In this document: positions 43,541-52,144 of the stretch, piece after piece
Numbering within the stretch: position 1 is the stretch's first letter
How the letters are laid out: every line of letters starts with the position of its first letter
Assembly (NCBI GenBank): GCA_965200825.1
Contig: OZ241385.1
Span: 744,001 to 808,000, forward strand
DNA length: 64,000 bases
Direction: 5' to 3'
Source of the DNA: Bin80 sp026709335
GTDB taxonomy: Bacteria; Bacteroidota; Rhodothermia; Rhodothermales; Bin80
Position numbers and translations under genes: made by a program
Notes under the pieces: generated by a model
Seen by the model: the letters and a program-made list of their open reading frames with translations, nothing else
The model's database searches: none
Told to the model about the DNA's origin: nothing

Positions 43541-45430
43541 ATGAGTGCTTCAGTCAATGTATTTGTTGATTCATTGAAGGCGGCTGGTGAGCCAACCCGC
43601 CTGCGTATTCTCGCGCTTTTGAGGCATTTAGATCTTGCCGTTGGCGAGCTGGTGCAAATTCTGGGGCAGAGTCAGCCTCGTTTATCACACCATCTGAGAA
43701 CGTTGGATCGGGCCGGTCTAGTTGAACGACTTCCGGAAGGAGCATGGGTATTCTATCGTATCCAGAGTAAGGGACCAGTTCACAGGTTATTGCAGGTACT
43801 CTTTTCCGAAATGGAAGTGGACAGTGATCCATTCAAATCCGACTTCGAAGCGCTTAAGAGTATCCGCCAAGCCCGTGTCAAATTAGCAGATTCCTATTTT
43901 TCAAAAATTGCCGTAGACTGGGATCGGTTGCGAGCGCTGCATTATCCAGAAGCTGCGATTGAGCATGCAATTCTCCGTCATGTCAAACGGCATCATTTTG
44001 AACGCATTGTTGATTTGGGCACCGGTACAGGGCGCATGCTGATTCTACTTGCCCCCTATGCCGCTGAAGCTGAGGGGCTCGATTTATCCCATCAAATGTT
44101 GACCGTTGCGAGAGCAAATCTCAGCCGTGCTGGAGTGAAAAATGCACGCGTGCGTCACGGTGACGTAACCAATACATCATTTGACAGCAACAGTGCTGAT
44201 TTTGTTATCATTCATCAGGTACTACACTATCTGGATCAACCTGAGAGGGCAATCAGCGAAGCTGCGCGTGTTCTAAAACCAGGTGGGCAGCTATTGATTG
44301 TTGATTTTACCCCACATGATTTAGAATTTTTACGCGAAACGCAAGGACATCGCAGACTCGGTATTTGTGGAGATGACATGGTTCAGTGGACTGAATCAGT
44401 TGGATTCTCCATCGGGACATCGCAAAAATTTAATCCACCTGCCTCTCTGGATCAGGGGCTAGGTGTCCATATTTGGACCGCAACACAGTGTACAAAGCAT
44501 CTTGTAAATCATGGTAAGAACAGACTTCAGGTTACCTCTCAGCAATCCAAGCCGTCTCCTAATGTCTCCTTTGAGTTTTTTCCACCAAAGACAGATAAGA
44601 TGGAAGCCAAGCTCTGGGAGTCGGTTGCGCGTCTCTCGCCCATGGGGCCACGTTTTGTATCTGTGACATATGGAGCGGGAGGATCTACACAGGATCGAAC
44701 CAAGCGCATTGTAGCTAAAATAGCACAGGATACTCCGCTTCTACCAGCTGCACATCTTACTTGTGTGGGAGCAACGAGAGAGGCAGTATTGAAAACTGCC
44801 TCCGATTTTTGGGATGTAGGAGTTCGGCATTTGGTTGCACTTCGAGGTGATCCTCCCGGGGGGATGGGAGCTAAGTTTGAGCAACCCGTTGACGGCTTCC
44901 GAAACAGTATTGAACTGATTGAAGGGATTCGAGACTCCCAAATTGTACCAGGTGAGCACTTTGAAATCAGCGTCTCATGTTACCCAGAAAGACACCCCGA
45001 CAGTTTGGGCTGGGATCAGGATATTGCCTTTCTCAGAGCCAAACAGGATGCGGGAGCAGATCGTGCGATCACACAGTTTTTCTTTGAACCAGATATTTAC
45101 TTTGCTTTCCTTGATCGTGCGAGAGCAGGCTGTGTGACGATGCCAATCGTTCCGGGAATTATGTTACAACCAAATTTCAAGGGATTGGAGCGCATCGCAA
45201 GACTTTGCCAGGTCAAATTGCCTGATTGGTTGGCCAAAATCTATACGGGCACCGATGAAGATGATACAACACGCGAACACATTACGGCAAACATTGCTGC
45301 AGAACTCTGTCACAAATTATTTGAGCAAGGAGTGAATGAATTTCATTTTTACACGCTAAATCGCGCCAGTTTGGCACTATCCATCTGTCGACTGCTTGGT
45401 TTGAAACCACGAGCTATGAGGGCAGAGTGA
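43541..45430 (+). CDS. metF: ArsR-type repressor + SAM-methyltransferase-like domain fused to methylenetetrahydrofolate reductase
   Basis: One 629-aa frame with three parts. Residues about 2-90 are an ArsR winged helix (AAGEPTRLRILALLRHLDLA, SQPRLSHHLRTLDRAGLVER) lacking the metal-binding Cys motif. Residues about 110-320 are a class I SAM-binding fold (VDLGTGTGRML, with Asp158). Residues 341-629 are complete MetF (NVSFEFFPPKTDKME, FVSVTYGAGGS, RGDPPGG), which reduces 5,10-methylene-THF to 5-methyl-THF. The first two parts resemble SahR, the SAH-responsive repressor of methionine genes in Proteobacteria. The methyl acceptor pathway follows downstream (split metH). A linker of about 20 residues joins repressor and enzyme without a stop. 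The gene symbol refers to the enzyme part. Confidence 0.9.
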   Translation: MSASVNVFVDSLKAAGEPTRLRILALLRHLDLAVGELVQILGQSQPRLSHHLRTLDRAGLVERLPEGAWVFYRIQSKGPVHRLLQVLFSEMEVDSDPFKSDFEALKSIRQARVKLADSYFSKIAVDWDRLRALHYPEAAIEHAILRHVKRHHFERIVDLGTGTGRMLILLAPYAAEAEGLDLSHQMLTVARANLSRAGVKNARVRHGDVTNTSFDSNSADFVIIHQVLHYLDQPERAISEAARVLKPGGQLLIVDFTPHDLEFLRETQGHRRLGICGDDMVQWTESVGFSIGTSQKFNPPASLDQGLGVHIWTATQCTKHLVNHGKNRLQVTSQQSKPSPNVSFEFFPPKTDKMEAKLWESVARLSPMGPRFVSVTYGAGGSTQDRTKRIVAKIAQDTPLLPAAHLTCVGATREAVLKTASDFWDVGVRHLVALRGDPPGGMGAKFEQPVDGFRNSIELIEGIRDSQIVPGEHFEISVSCYPERHPDSLGWDQDIAFLRAKQDAGADRAITQFFFEPDIYFAFLDRARAGCVTMPIVPGIMLQPNFKGLERIARLCQVKLPDWLAKIYTGTDEDDTTREHITANIAAELCHKLFEQGVNEFHFYTLNRASLALSICRLLGLKPRAMRAE

Positions 45431-45584
45431 ATTGAGATTCTATCAGCCAAATGATTTTTCCCAAAAGAATATCCAATTGTCTGCATAGTGACAGCATATT
45501 TTTTGTTGGAGAAGTCATGAAATTCCCTGACGCGAACTCCATGGAAGGTCATTTTGATTACTCATTCAGTTGGAAATTACCGCG

Positions 45585-46661
45585 ATGAATCATCGGCAAG
45601 ATCGCATTAGACAACTGCATGCAGTCACCAAGCAGCGTATTTTGATCCTAGATGGTTCCTGGGGTGTAATGTTTCAGCGCATGGGCTTTGAAGAAGAAGA
45701 TTTTCGCGGTACGCGGTTTACCCGCGAAAAATATCCGGGTCAAATGAAAGGAAATAATGACATTCTATCTTTGACACGCCCAGACTGCGTCACCGAACTC
45801 CATGATGCCTACTTTGCAGCCGGGGCGGATATCACGGAGACCAATACATTTTCTGCGACCACAATCGCGCAGAGTGATTACGCGCTTGATCGTAAATCCG
45901 TCATCGATATCAACTATGATAGCGCGAAACTTGCTCGTGCATCCGCGGATAAGTGGACAGAAAAGGAACCTGATAAACCTCGATTTGTGGCCGGTTCAAT
46001 TGGTCCGCTGAACAAGATGCTTTCAATGAGTTCGGATGTGAATAACCCAGGTGCCCGGGATGTGACATTTGATGAGGTGTATCAAGCCTACCGTGATCAA
46101 ATTGAAGCTCTGAATAAGGGAGGTGTTCATCTCTACTTGATTGAAACGATCACCGATACCCTCAACTGCAAGGCGGCAATCAAAGCAATTATGGATCTGG
46201 AATCTAAGGGACTGGAGAAACTGCCAATCTGGATTTCGGGAACAATTACAGATCGGTCAGGGCGCACATTGTCAGGGCAAACGGTTGAAGCATTTTGGTA
46301 TTCCGTACGCCATGCAAAGCCCTTTTGTATTGGATTTAACTGTGCACTGGGAGCAGATTTGATGCGACCTCATATTGACGCGATTTCGCGTATCGCAGAC
46401 ACACTGGTTGCTGCGTATCCAAATGCAGGTCTACCCAACGAAATGGGGGAGTATGACGAAAAACCATCGGAAACTTCACGTAAAATTACTCAGTGGGCAG
46501 AAGATGGCATGGTAAATATTCTTGGAGGGTGTTGCGGTACGACTCCAGACCATATCCGGGCCATTACAAAAAGTGTAGAAGGAATTCGGCCTCGTACTCC
46601 AATCCAGGGTTTAAAGTCTATGCGACTTGCAGGCCTAGAACCTTTTGAGTTAGCAAATTAA
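45585..46661 (+). CDS. metH: Cobalamin-dependent methionine synthase, homocysteine-binding half (split MetH)
   Basis: A 358-aa protein consisting only of the homocysteine S-methyltransferase barrel. ILILDGSWGVMFQRMGFEEE is the usual start. Zinc ligands are in the IGFNCALGA region and GGCCGTTPDHIR (Cys pair). ATG 45585 is chosen over TTG 45570. In E. coli this module is the N-terminal third of one MetH chain. Here the remaining modules are encoded separately at 47297. It lies downstream of the repressor-MetF gene, which supplies 5-methyl-THF. Confidence 0.93.
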   Translation: MNHRQDRIRQLHAVTKQRILILDGSWGVMFQRMGFEEEDFRGTRFTREKYPGQMKGNNDILSLTRPDCVTELHDAYFAAGADITETNTFSATTIAQSDYALDRKSVIDINYDSAKLARASADKWTEKEPDKPRFVAGSIGPLNKMLSMSSDVNNPGARDVTFDEVYQAYRDQIEALNKGGVHLYLIETITDTLNCKAAIKAIMDLESKGLEKLPIWISGTITDRSGRTLSGQTVEAFWYSVRHAKPFCIGFNCALGADLMRPHIDAISRIADTLVAAYPNAGLPNEMGEYDEKPSETSRKITQWAEDGMVNILGGCCGTTPDHIRAITKSVEGIRPRTPIQGLKSMRLAGLEPFELAN

Positions 46662-46930
46662 ATAGTCCAAAATGGGCAAAAATTTTGAGGCATTCAGTCT
46701 CGAATATATCAAATTGATTGGGCATAAGAGAATGTTTATTGCGGGTATTGATCTATGGAACAGGAGTACATCAATCATTCACTTTTCAAAAATTTTTGAC
46801 TTCCATTTTCTAAAGTCCCGGATTTTAGAGTGTTGTGCAAGTATTACACAGAACCGTAATAACCTGCGGTCATATGGACACTCTGACTCGTTATTGATAT
46901 AACCAAAAAATCGAGAATAGAAAATATCGA
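46662..46930. other. Intergenic region between the two metH halves
   Basis: About 270 bp upstream of the DUF1428 gene. It contains CTGCGGTCATATGGA (46864-46878), which recurs exactly at 49977-49991 upstream of the ferredoxin gene. No cobalamin riboswitch features are seen. Confidence 0.35.
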
Positions 46931-47281
46931 ATGAGTTACATCGAAGGTTTTGTATTCCCAGTGCCGACTGAAAACAAGGAGCGCTACTTGAAACATGCGC
47001 GTGACTGCGTGCCGATTTTCAAAAAATATGGGGCTCTACGTCTCGTTGAAAATTGGGGAGTGAGTATTTCCCAAGATGGGGACACCTCGTTTTCGAAAGC
47101 AGTCAAAAAACAACCGCATGAAACGGTAATGTTTTCGTGGGTTGTGTGGCCATCAAAAGAGGTGCGGGACGAAGGCATGGAAAAATTATTTAAAGACCCC
47201 TTTTTTGCCGAAGGTTATGATCTCCCCTTTGATGAAAAACGCATGATCTACGGAGGTTTTGAGACTATTCTGGACGAGTGA
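46931..47281 (+). CDS. DUF1428 (YbaA-like) dimeric alpha/beta-barrel-type protein
   Basis: A 116-aa protein. The N-terminus MSYIEGFVFPVPTENKERYL and HETVMFSWVVWPSKEVRDEG, plus FDEKRMIYGGFETIL at the end, are the typical conserved blocks of DUF1428. The family is common in Proteobacteria and has a ferredoxin-like fold. Its role is unknown. It is placed between the two metH halves and precedes the second by 15 bases, so it is co-expressed with it. Confidence 0.88.
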   Translation: MSYIEGFVFPVPTENKERYLKHARDCVPIFKKYGALRLVENWGVSISQDGDTSFSKAVKKQPHETVMFSWVVWPSKEVRDEGMEKLFKDPFFAEGYDLPFDEKRMIYGGFETILDE

Positions 47282-47296
47282 CATCAAATCAGCCAA

Positions 47297-49927
47297 ATGA
47301 CCAATGCTTCCCAAAACTTTGTGAATATTGGTGAACGTACCAATGTAACAGGGTCCGCCAGATTTCGTCGGTTGATCATCAATAGCGACTATGACACTGC
47401 GGTTGAGGTTGCGCGCCAGCAAGTCGAAAATGGCGCACAGATCATTGATGTAAATATGGATGAAGGAATGCTCGATGGCGCAGATGCCATGAGGATTTTC
47501 CTGAACCTGATCGCTGCGGAACCCGATATTGCTCGTGTTCCTGTTATGATTGACAGTTCAAAATGGGAAGTCATTGAAGCAGGGCTTCAATGTGTTCAGG
47601 GTAAGGCAGTGGTTAACTCAATCTCAATGAAAGAGGGAGAAGACCTCTTCCGAGAGCAAGCATACAAATGCCTGTCTTATGGGGCCGCAGCAGTCGTAAT
47701 GGCTTTTGATGAGGTCGGTCAGGCTGATACGGCGTCGCGCAAAATTGAAATTTGTCAGCGCGCATTCAGGATTCTCACGGAAGATGTTGGATTTCCCGCC
47801 GAAGATATCATTTTTGATCCCAATATTTTTGCTGTTGCCACAGGCATTAAGGAGCACAATAATTATGCGGTAGATTTTATTGAGGCTGCGAAAACCATAC
47901 GTGAAACCTGTCCAGGTTGCAATATTTCGGGTGGTCTCTCAAACGTTTCATTCAGTTTCCGCGGAAATGAGCCGGTGCGCCGTGCTATGCACTCGGTGTT
48001 CCTGTACCATGCCATTCCTGCTGGGATGAATATGGGAATCGTAAATGCCGGGCAACTTGATATCTACGATGAAATTGAGCCGACTCTCCGTGAACTGGTC
48101 GAGGATGTCATTCTCAACAGAAAAGAGGATGCGACCGAGTCTCTCGTTGATTATGCCGAATCCTTTCGCGGTCAAAAGGGAAAAGTAGCTGAAAAGGATT
48201 TATCCTGGCGTAAACTTTCCGTAGAGAAGCGGCTGGAATATGCCCTCGTAAACGGGATCACCGAGTTCATCAACGAAGATACCGAAGAAGCTCGCGCTGC
48301 TTCGGAGCGCCCACTGCATGTCATTGAAGGTCCACTCATGGATGGCATGAATGTAGTTGGTGATTTGTTCGGCTCAGGTAAGATGTTTCTGCCGCAAGTG
48401 GTGAAATCGGCTCGTGTCATGAAAGCAGCTGTAGCATATCTGGATCCGTTTATGCAGGCTGAGAAAGAGGAACTCGGTACGGTTGAAGTCTCAAATGGTA
48501 AAATTTTGATGGCTACAGTCAAAGGTGATGTACACGACATTGGCAAAAATATTGTTGGAGTAGTCCTTGCCTGCAATGGTTATGAGATTGTGGATATGGG
48601 GGTTATGGTACCATGTGAAGATATTCTCGAAAAGGCTAGGGAACAGAAGGCCGATATCATCGGACTTTCTGGCCTGATCACCCCCAGTCTTGACGAAATG
48701 GTTTATGTAGCTCGTGAAATGCAACGTCAAGGCATGAAACAGCCGCTGTTGATTGGTGGGGCCACTACCTCGCCAGTGCATACAGCTGTGAAGATTGATC
48801 CTGCTCGGAGCAATGGTCCAACGATTCATGTAACTGACGCAAGCCGCGCCATCGGTACTGTTTCATCATTACTTTGCAACGATGAACACCCGCTCTTCGT
48901 CGAAACGACAAAGGCCAGATATCAGCGGATGCGGGATCGGCGTCTCGGTGGACCGCCAAAGCCACGCCATCCTATTCAAGTGGCTCGCAGACATGCCTAT
49001 AAACTGAAAGCTGCTATACCGCAAGCACCGAAAGTTACGGGTACGATGGAATTAAGCGATTTTCGTCTGCAAGATCTTGCTTGCTACATTGACTGGACAC
49101 CGTATTTTGCAAGCTGGAATATTGCCGGACGATACCCCAAAATTCTGGAAGATAAAACTGTTGGGAGAGCTGCGCGGGAACTATGGAGTGATACTCAGGA
49201 AATGCTTCAAGAAATTATTCATAACAACTGGTTTAAGCCAAAGGCTGTCATTGGTTTTTGGGGGGCATATAGAGAAGGGGATGATATAAGAATTGATACT
49301 GGTGACGTATTTCACACATTGCGCCAACAAATGGTTAAGGACAACAGTCGAGCGAACTTTGCACTGGCTGATTTTATCGCAGAAGAGGGCGACCATATTG
49401 GCGCATTTGCCGTCACTGCTGGGTCTGAAGCTGACGAGATTGCCAAACAGTTTGAAGACGAGCGAGATGACTATTCATCTATTATGATTAAAGCTATTTC
49501 AGACCGATTTGCAGAAGCGCTGGCCGAGTATATGCATGAGCAGGTGCGAAAAGAATATTGGGGCTATGCTGCTGATGAAGATTTTAGTAATGAAGCTTTA
49601 ATCAAAGAAGCCTATTCCGGTATTCGCCCTGCTCCCGGTTATCCTTGTCAGCCTGATCATACGGAAAAAGGAACGATCTTCCGCTTACTTGAGGCAGATC
49701 GGATCGGTATGAAATTGACGGACAGTTATGCGATGACGCCAGCTGCTTCGGTTTCCGGATTATATCTCGCCCATCCAGAAAGCGTTTACTTCTCCGTTGG
49801 CCGGATTGAGCGCGATCAAGTTGAAGATTATGCTCAGCGCAAAGGTATGGATATGCCTATGGCAGAGCGTTGGCTGGGGCCTATTTTGAATTATGATCCA
49901 ACAGAGTCAGAAGTGGCATCCGTGTGA
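47297..49927 (+). CDS. metH: Cobalamin-dependent methionine synthase, folate-, B12- and SAM-binding half (split MetH)
   Basis: An 876-aa protein with the C-terminal three modules of MetH. The pterin-binding domain begins NFVNIGERTNVTGSARFRRL (about 1-260). The B12 cap and Rossmann domain carry KGDVHDIGKNIVG (408-420), His413 being the expected lower cobalt ligand. The reactivation domain follows (about 540-860) with RPAPGYPCQPDH. With the separate homocysteine half it would transfer the methyl of 5-methyl-THF to homocysteine. No break or missing motif was seen, so the split looks functional rather than decayed. Confidence 0.95.
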   Translation: MTNASQNFVNIGERTNVTGSARFRRLIINSDYDTAVEVARQQVENGAQIIDVNMDEGMLDGADAMRIFLNLIAAEPDIARVPVMIDSSKWEVIEAGLQCVQGKAVVNSISMKEGEDLFREQAYKCLSYGAAAVVMAFDEVGQADTASRKIEICQRAFRILTEDVGFPAEDIIFDPNIFAVATGIKEHNNYAVDFIEAAKTIRETCPGCNISGGLSNVSFSFRGNEPVRRAMHSVFLYHAIPAGMNMGIVNAGQLDIYDEIEPTLRELVEDVILNRKEDATESLVDYAESFRGQKGKVAEKDLSWRKLSVEKRLEYALVNGITEFINEDTEEARAASERPLHVIEGPLMDGMNVVGDLFGSGKMFLPQVVKSARVMKAAVAYLDPFMQAEKEELGTVEVSNGKILMATVKGDVHDIGKNIVGVVLACNGYEIVDMGVMVPCEDILEKAREQKADIIGLSGLITPSLDEMVYVAREMQRQGMKQPLLIGGATTSPVHTAVKIDPARSNGPTIHVTDASRAIGTVSSLLCNDEHPLFVETTKARYQRMRDRRLGGPPKPRHPIQVARRHAYKLKAAIPQAPKVTGTMELSDFRLQDLACYIDWTPYFASWNIAGRYPKILEDKTVGRAARELWSDTQEMLQEIIHNNWFKPKAVIGFWGAYREGDDIRIDTGDVFHTLRQQMVKDNSRANFALADFIAEEGDHIGAFAVTAGSEADEIAKQFEDERDDYSSIMIKAISDRFAEALAEYMHEQVRKEYWGYAADEDFSNEALIKEAYSGIRPAPGYPCQPDHTEKGTIFRLLEADRIGMKLTDSYAMTPAASVSGLYLAHPESVYFSVGRIERDQVEDYAQRKGMDMPMAERWLGPILNYDPTESEVASV

Positions 49928-49976
49928 GTATGAGTTAATTTTGTGGAGATTCCCCATTAAATAGAAGGAGTCTGTA

Positions 49977-49991
49977 CTGCGGTCATATGGA
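49977..49991 (+). repeat. 15-bp motif shared by the DUF1428 and ferredoxin upstream regions
   Basis: CTGCGGTCATATGGA occurs here and at 46864-46878, that is 53 and 67 bases upstream of the following start codons. It contains the palindrome CATATG. It could be a promoter or activator element; only two copies were noticed. Confidence 0.35.
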
Positions 49992-50029
49992 TGAATGACT
50001 AAATATTGATTGAGTAGACTAGACATACT

Positions 50030-50371
50030 ATGACTTATATCGTGACGGATCCCTGCATCCGGTGCAAATACATGGATTGTGTTGAAGTATGTCCCGTCGA
50101 TTGCTTTTATGAAGGTGAGAACATGCTAGTTATTCATCCAGATGAATGTATTGATTGCGGCGTTTGTGAGCCCGAGTGCCCAGTTGAGGCAATCAAACCC
50201 GAATCTGAAGATGACCCTGACTCCAAGTGGTTAAATCACAATACGGAATACTCTAGGATTTGGCCGAATGTTACTCAAATGAAAGAACCGTCAGAGGATC
50301 ATGAAGAATTTGTGAACAAAACAAACAAATTCGCTGAGTTCTTTAGTCCAAACCCAGGAAAAGGTGATTAA
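50030..50371 (+). CDS. fdxA: FdxA-type 7Fe ferredoxin (3Fe-4S plus 4Fe-4S)
   Basis: A 113-aa ferredoxin. The first cluster region is CIRCKYMDCVEVCPVDCFYE and the second is DECIDCGVCEPECPVEAI. The spacing fits the 7Fe group, followed by the long C-terminal extension with WPNVT and a final PGKGD. Sequence and extension closely resemble FdxA of Alphaproteobacteria. This supports the view that the methionine cluster plus fdxA came together from that group. The electron partner is unknown; donating electrons for MetH reactivation is possible but speculative. Confidence 0.93.
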   Translation: MTYIVTDPCIRCKYMDCVEVCPVDCFYEGENMLVIHPDECIDCGVCEPECPVEAIKPESEDDPDSKWLNHNTEYSRIWPNVTQMKEPSEDHEEFVNKTNKFAEFFSPNPGKGD

Positions 50372-50764
50372 TCGGAGTCGTGATTTTTGATTTATCGAAA
50401 GAGTTTCTGGCGCGCCTTATTATCGAGTGTATGAACTAAGCGATCTCGGGCGGTATCTCACAAGTCCAGATAAAATTCGCCGATCCGTTCCAGAGGTTTT
50501 GGGTGCCATGATCGCGCGCCGCTTTCATCATAGTGGTGACACACATGTTGCTTTCGACAATTAAGGTCATTTCGATGCTCAATAGCTTCGAACATATGCA
50601 CCGCTATCGCCGCCTCATTTTTACCCTTCCAGACATATACAGGTGCATGGTTCGCGGAAATATGCAATTTGACTAAGAATGCACTGCTTTTGGGGGTAAA
50701 CGTTTTGCCCCGGATTGCATGACTTTCATGCTGGAAGAGGAACATAACCTGTATCAAATTCGAG
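50372..50764. other. Non-coding or decayed stretch between fdxA and the DUF4143 ATPase
   Basis: About 390 bp. A minus-strand frame (50458-50757) reads through most of it, with a Cys/His-rich end (NCRKQHVCHHYDESGARSWH), but no family or start context is recognised; it may be a gene scrap. Nothing else is seen. Confidence 0.35.
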
Positions 50765-51985
50765 CTACAAAACAGAAAAGGGTATGGCTGTGGTATGCTC
50801 CCCTAGTGGCAATCGGATATTCCCCGGATGCACCACATATCCGGGAAGCACAGTTTCTCCTACATCACGCTGGAATGCCCGAATGGAAGATGCCATGGCG
50901 GGGCGTGGAGTCGCAGAAAGTTTGACTTCAATTGGAATCATACCGTTATTGGTGTTCACGATAAAATCAATCTCGGAGCCAGCCATCGTTCTCCAGAAAT
51001 ATATTTGTGGCTGCATTCCCCTGTGGGTCAGTGTACGAACTAACTCCGACAGGACAGCTGTCTCAAAAATAGCTCCTCCCATTGGACCAGACGCCGCGTG
51101 TGTAGGATCTTTTAAGCCAACCAGATGGCAGAGTGTGCCTACATCAGAGAAAAAAACCTTGGGTGTTTTCACCAATCGTTTGCCAATATTGGCATGATAT
51201 GGTCGCAATACGGTTACTTGGTACGTAGCCTCAAGGATGGAAAGCCACGCTTTGATCGTATTTACTGCGACTCCAAGGTCGCGGCTAAGGTCGGTCAAAT
51301 TTAGAAGATGACCGTTCCTTGCGGCTAATACGCGCAGGAAAGACTGATACTGCATAAGGTCACCAACCTGTCGTAAGCTACGGACGTCTCGCTCGAGGTA
51401 TGTCTGGATATAGCTTGCGTGCCACAATGATAAGTCTCTATTGGGGTCAGCAGCTAATTCTGGATATCCACCACGAAGGAAGCTGTTCCAGAGATCTTTA
51501 AATTCATAATTTTTTTGGCCTGTCATGTGTGTATGCTCCCAGATCATGGGATTTCCGGGGCATCCTTCCTGTTCTCGCCTTGATAGGGGAAGAAGTCTCA
51601 ATACTGCAACACGTCCAGCCAGAGATTCAGTAACCTTCTCACCAAGCAGAAGGTTTTGAGATCCAGTCAAGATAAATTGGCCTGCACGGTTTCGGTTACC
51701 ATCAATCTTTTCCTTGATGTAAGGAAGTAACTCCGGCGTGTACTGAATTTCATCGATGATAACCGGTTGCTGGTATTGCTCTAAAAAGCCACGCGGATCT
51801 ACTATAGCCGATTCACGGACATCTGGGAGTTCAACAGAGACATATTGGTACTGATGACCAAATAAATACTTCAGTAAAGTGGTTTTTCCAGACTGGCGAG
51901 GACCCGTCAAAATAACTGCTGGAAATTCTAGGGCTGCCTTTATTATAACAGGCTCAAGTGACCTGTGAATATATTCGTGTTGCAT
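50765..51985 (-). CDS. AAA ATPase with C-terminal DUF4143 domain
   Basis: A 406-aa protein. The AAA_14 domain (about 15-150) has Walker A LTGPRQSGKTTLLKYLFG and Walker B VIIDEIQYTPELLPYIK, with sensor 1 ILTGSQN. A winged-helix segment (about 215-260, LLNLTDLSRDLGVAVNTIKA) precedes the DUF4143 region, which has restriction-endonuclease-like features (TVLSELVRTL, YFWRTMAGSEIDFIV, PIEVKLS: a possible E/D-x-K core). This large family is scattered among accessory genes and its role is unknown. A 39-bp palindrome abuts its start codon. Confidence 0.9.
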   Translation of the reverse strand: MQHEYIHRSLEPVIIKAALEFPAVILTGPRQSGKTTLLKYLFGHQYQYVSVELPDVRESAIVDPRGFLEQYQQPVIIDEIQYTPELLPYIKEKIDGNRNRAGQFILTGSQNLLLGEKVTESLAGRVAVLRLLPLSRREQEGCPGNPMIWEHTHMTGQKNYEFKDLWNSFLRGGYPELAADPNRDLSLWHASYIQTYLERDVRSLRQVGDLMQYQSFLRVLAARNGHLLNLTDLSRDLGVAVNTIKAWLSILEATYQVTVLRPYHANIGKRLVKTPKVFFSDVGTLCHLVGLKDPTHAASGPMGGAIFETAVLSELVRTLTHRGMQPQIYFWRTMAGSEIDFIVNTNNGMIPIEVKLSATPRPAMASSIRAFQRDVGETVLPGYVVHPGNIRLPLGEHTTAIPFSVL

Positions 51986-52024
51986 AAGTGTAAATCGTGC
52001 ATTCAGAATGCATAATTTACACTT
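51986..52024 (-). promoter_or_regulatory. 39-bp near-perfect palindrome abutting the start codon of the DUF4143 ATPase
   Basis: On the minus strand AAGTGTAAATTATGCATTC, one central base, then its complement with two mismatches, ends directly at the ATG (51985). As DNA it could bind a dimeric regulator. As RNA it would form a hairpin occupying the ribosome-binding position. The ATPase's own winged helix is a candidate regulator (inference). Confidence 0.65.
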
Positions 52025-52144
52025 AATTTAAGTTTTTGTTGCTCTCAGAGATCTGAGAAATCCTTCTAATGCTTTATTTGGATCGGTTCTTGCCTCCGCA
52101 ACAAACATCTGATGTTCAGTCAATCAGGTGCAAATCATTTTGCG

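Noticed and set aside
45431..45584. Cobalamin or SAM riboswitch upstream of the MetH genes
   Set aside because: No conserved B12-box or SAM-riboswitch core was seen in the short leaders; regulation by the ArsR-type domain is better supported.
50458..50757. 100-codon minus-strand frame after the DUF4143 ATPase
   Set aside because: Cys/His-rich end is suggestive, but no family or start was recognised; noted only as a possible scrap.
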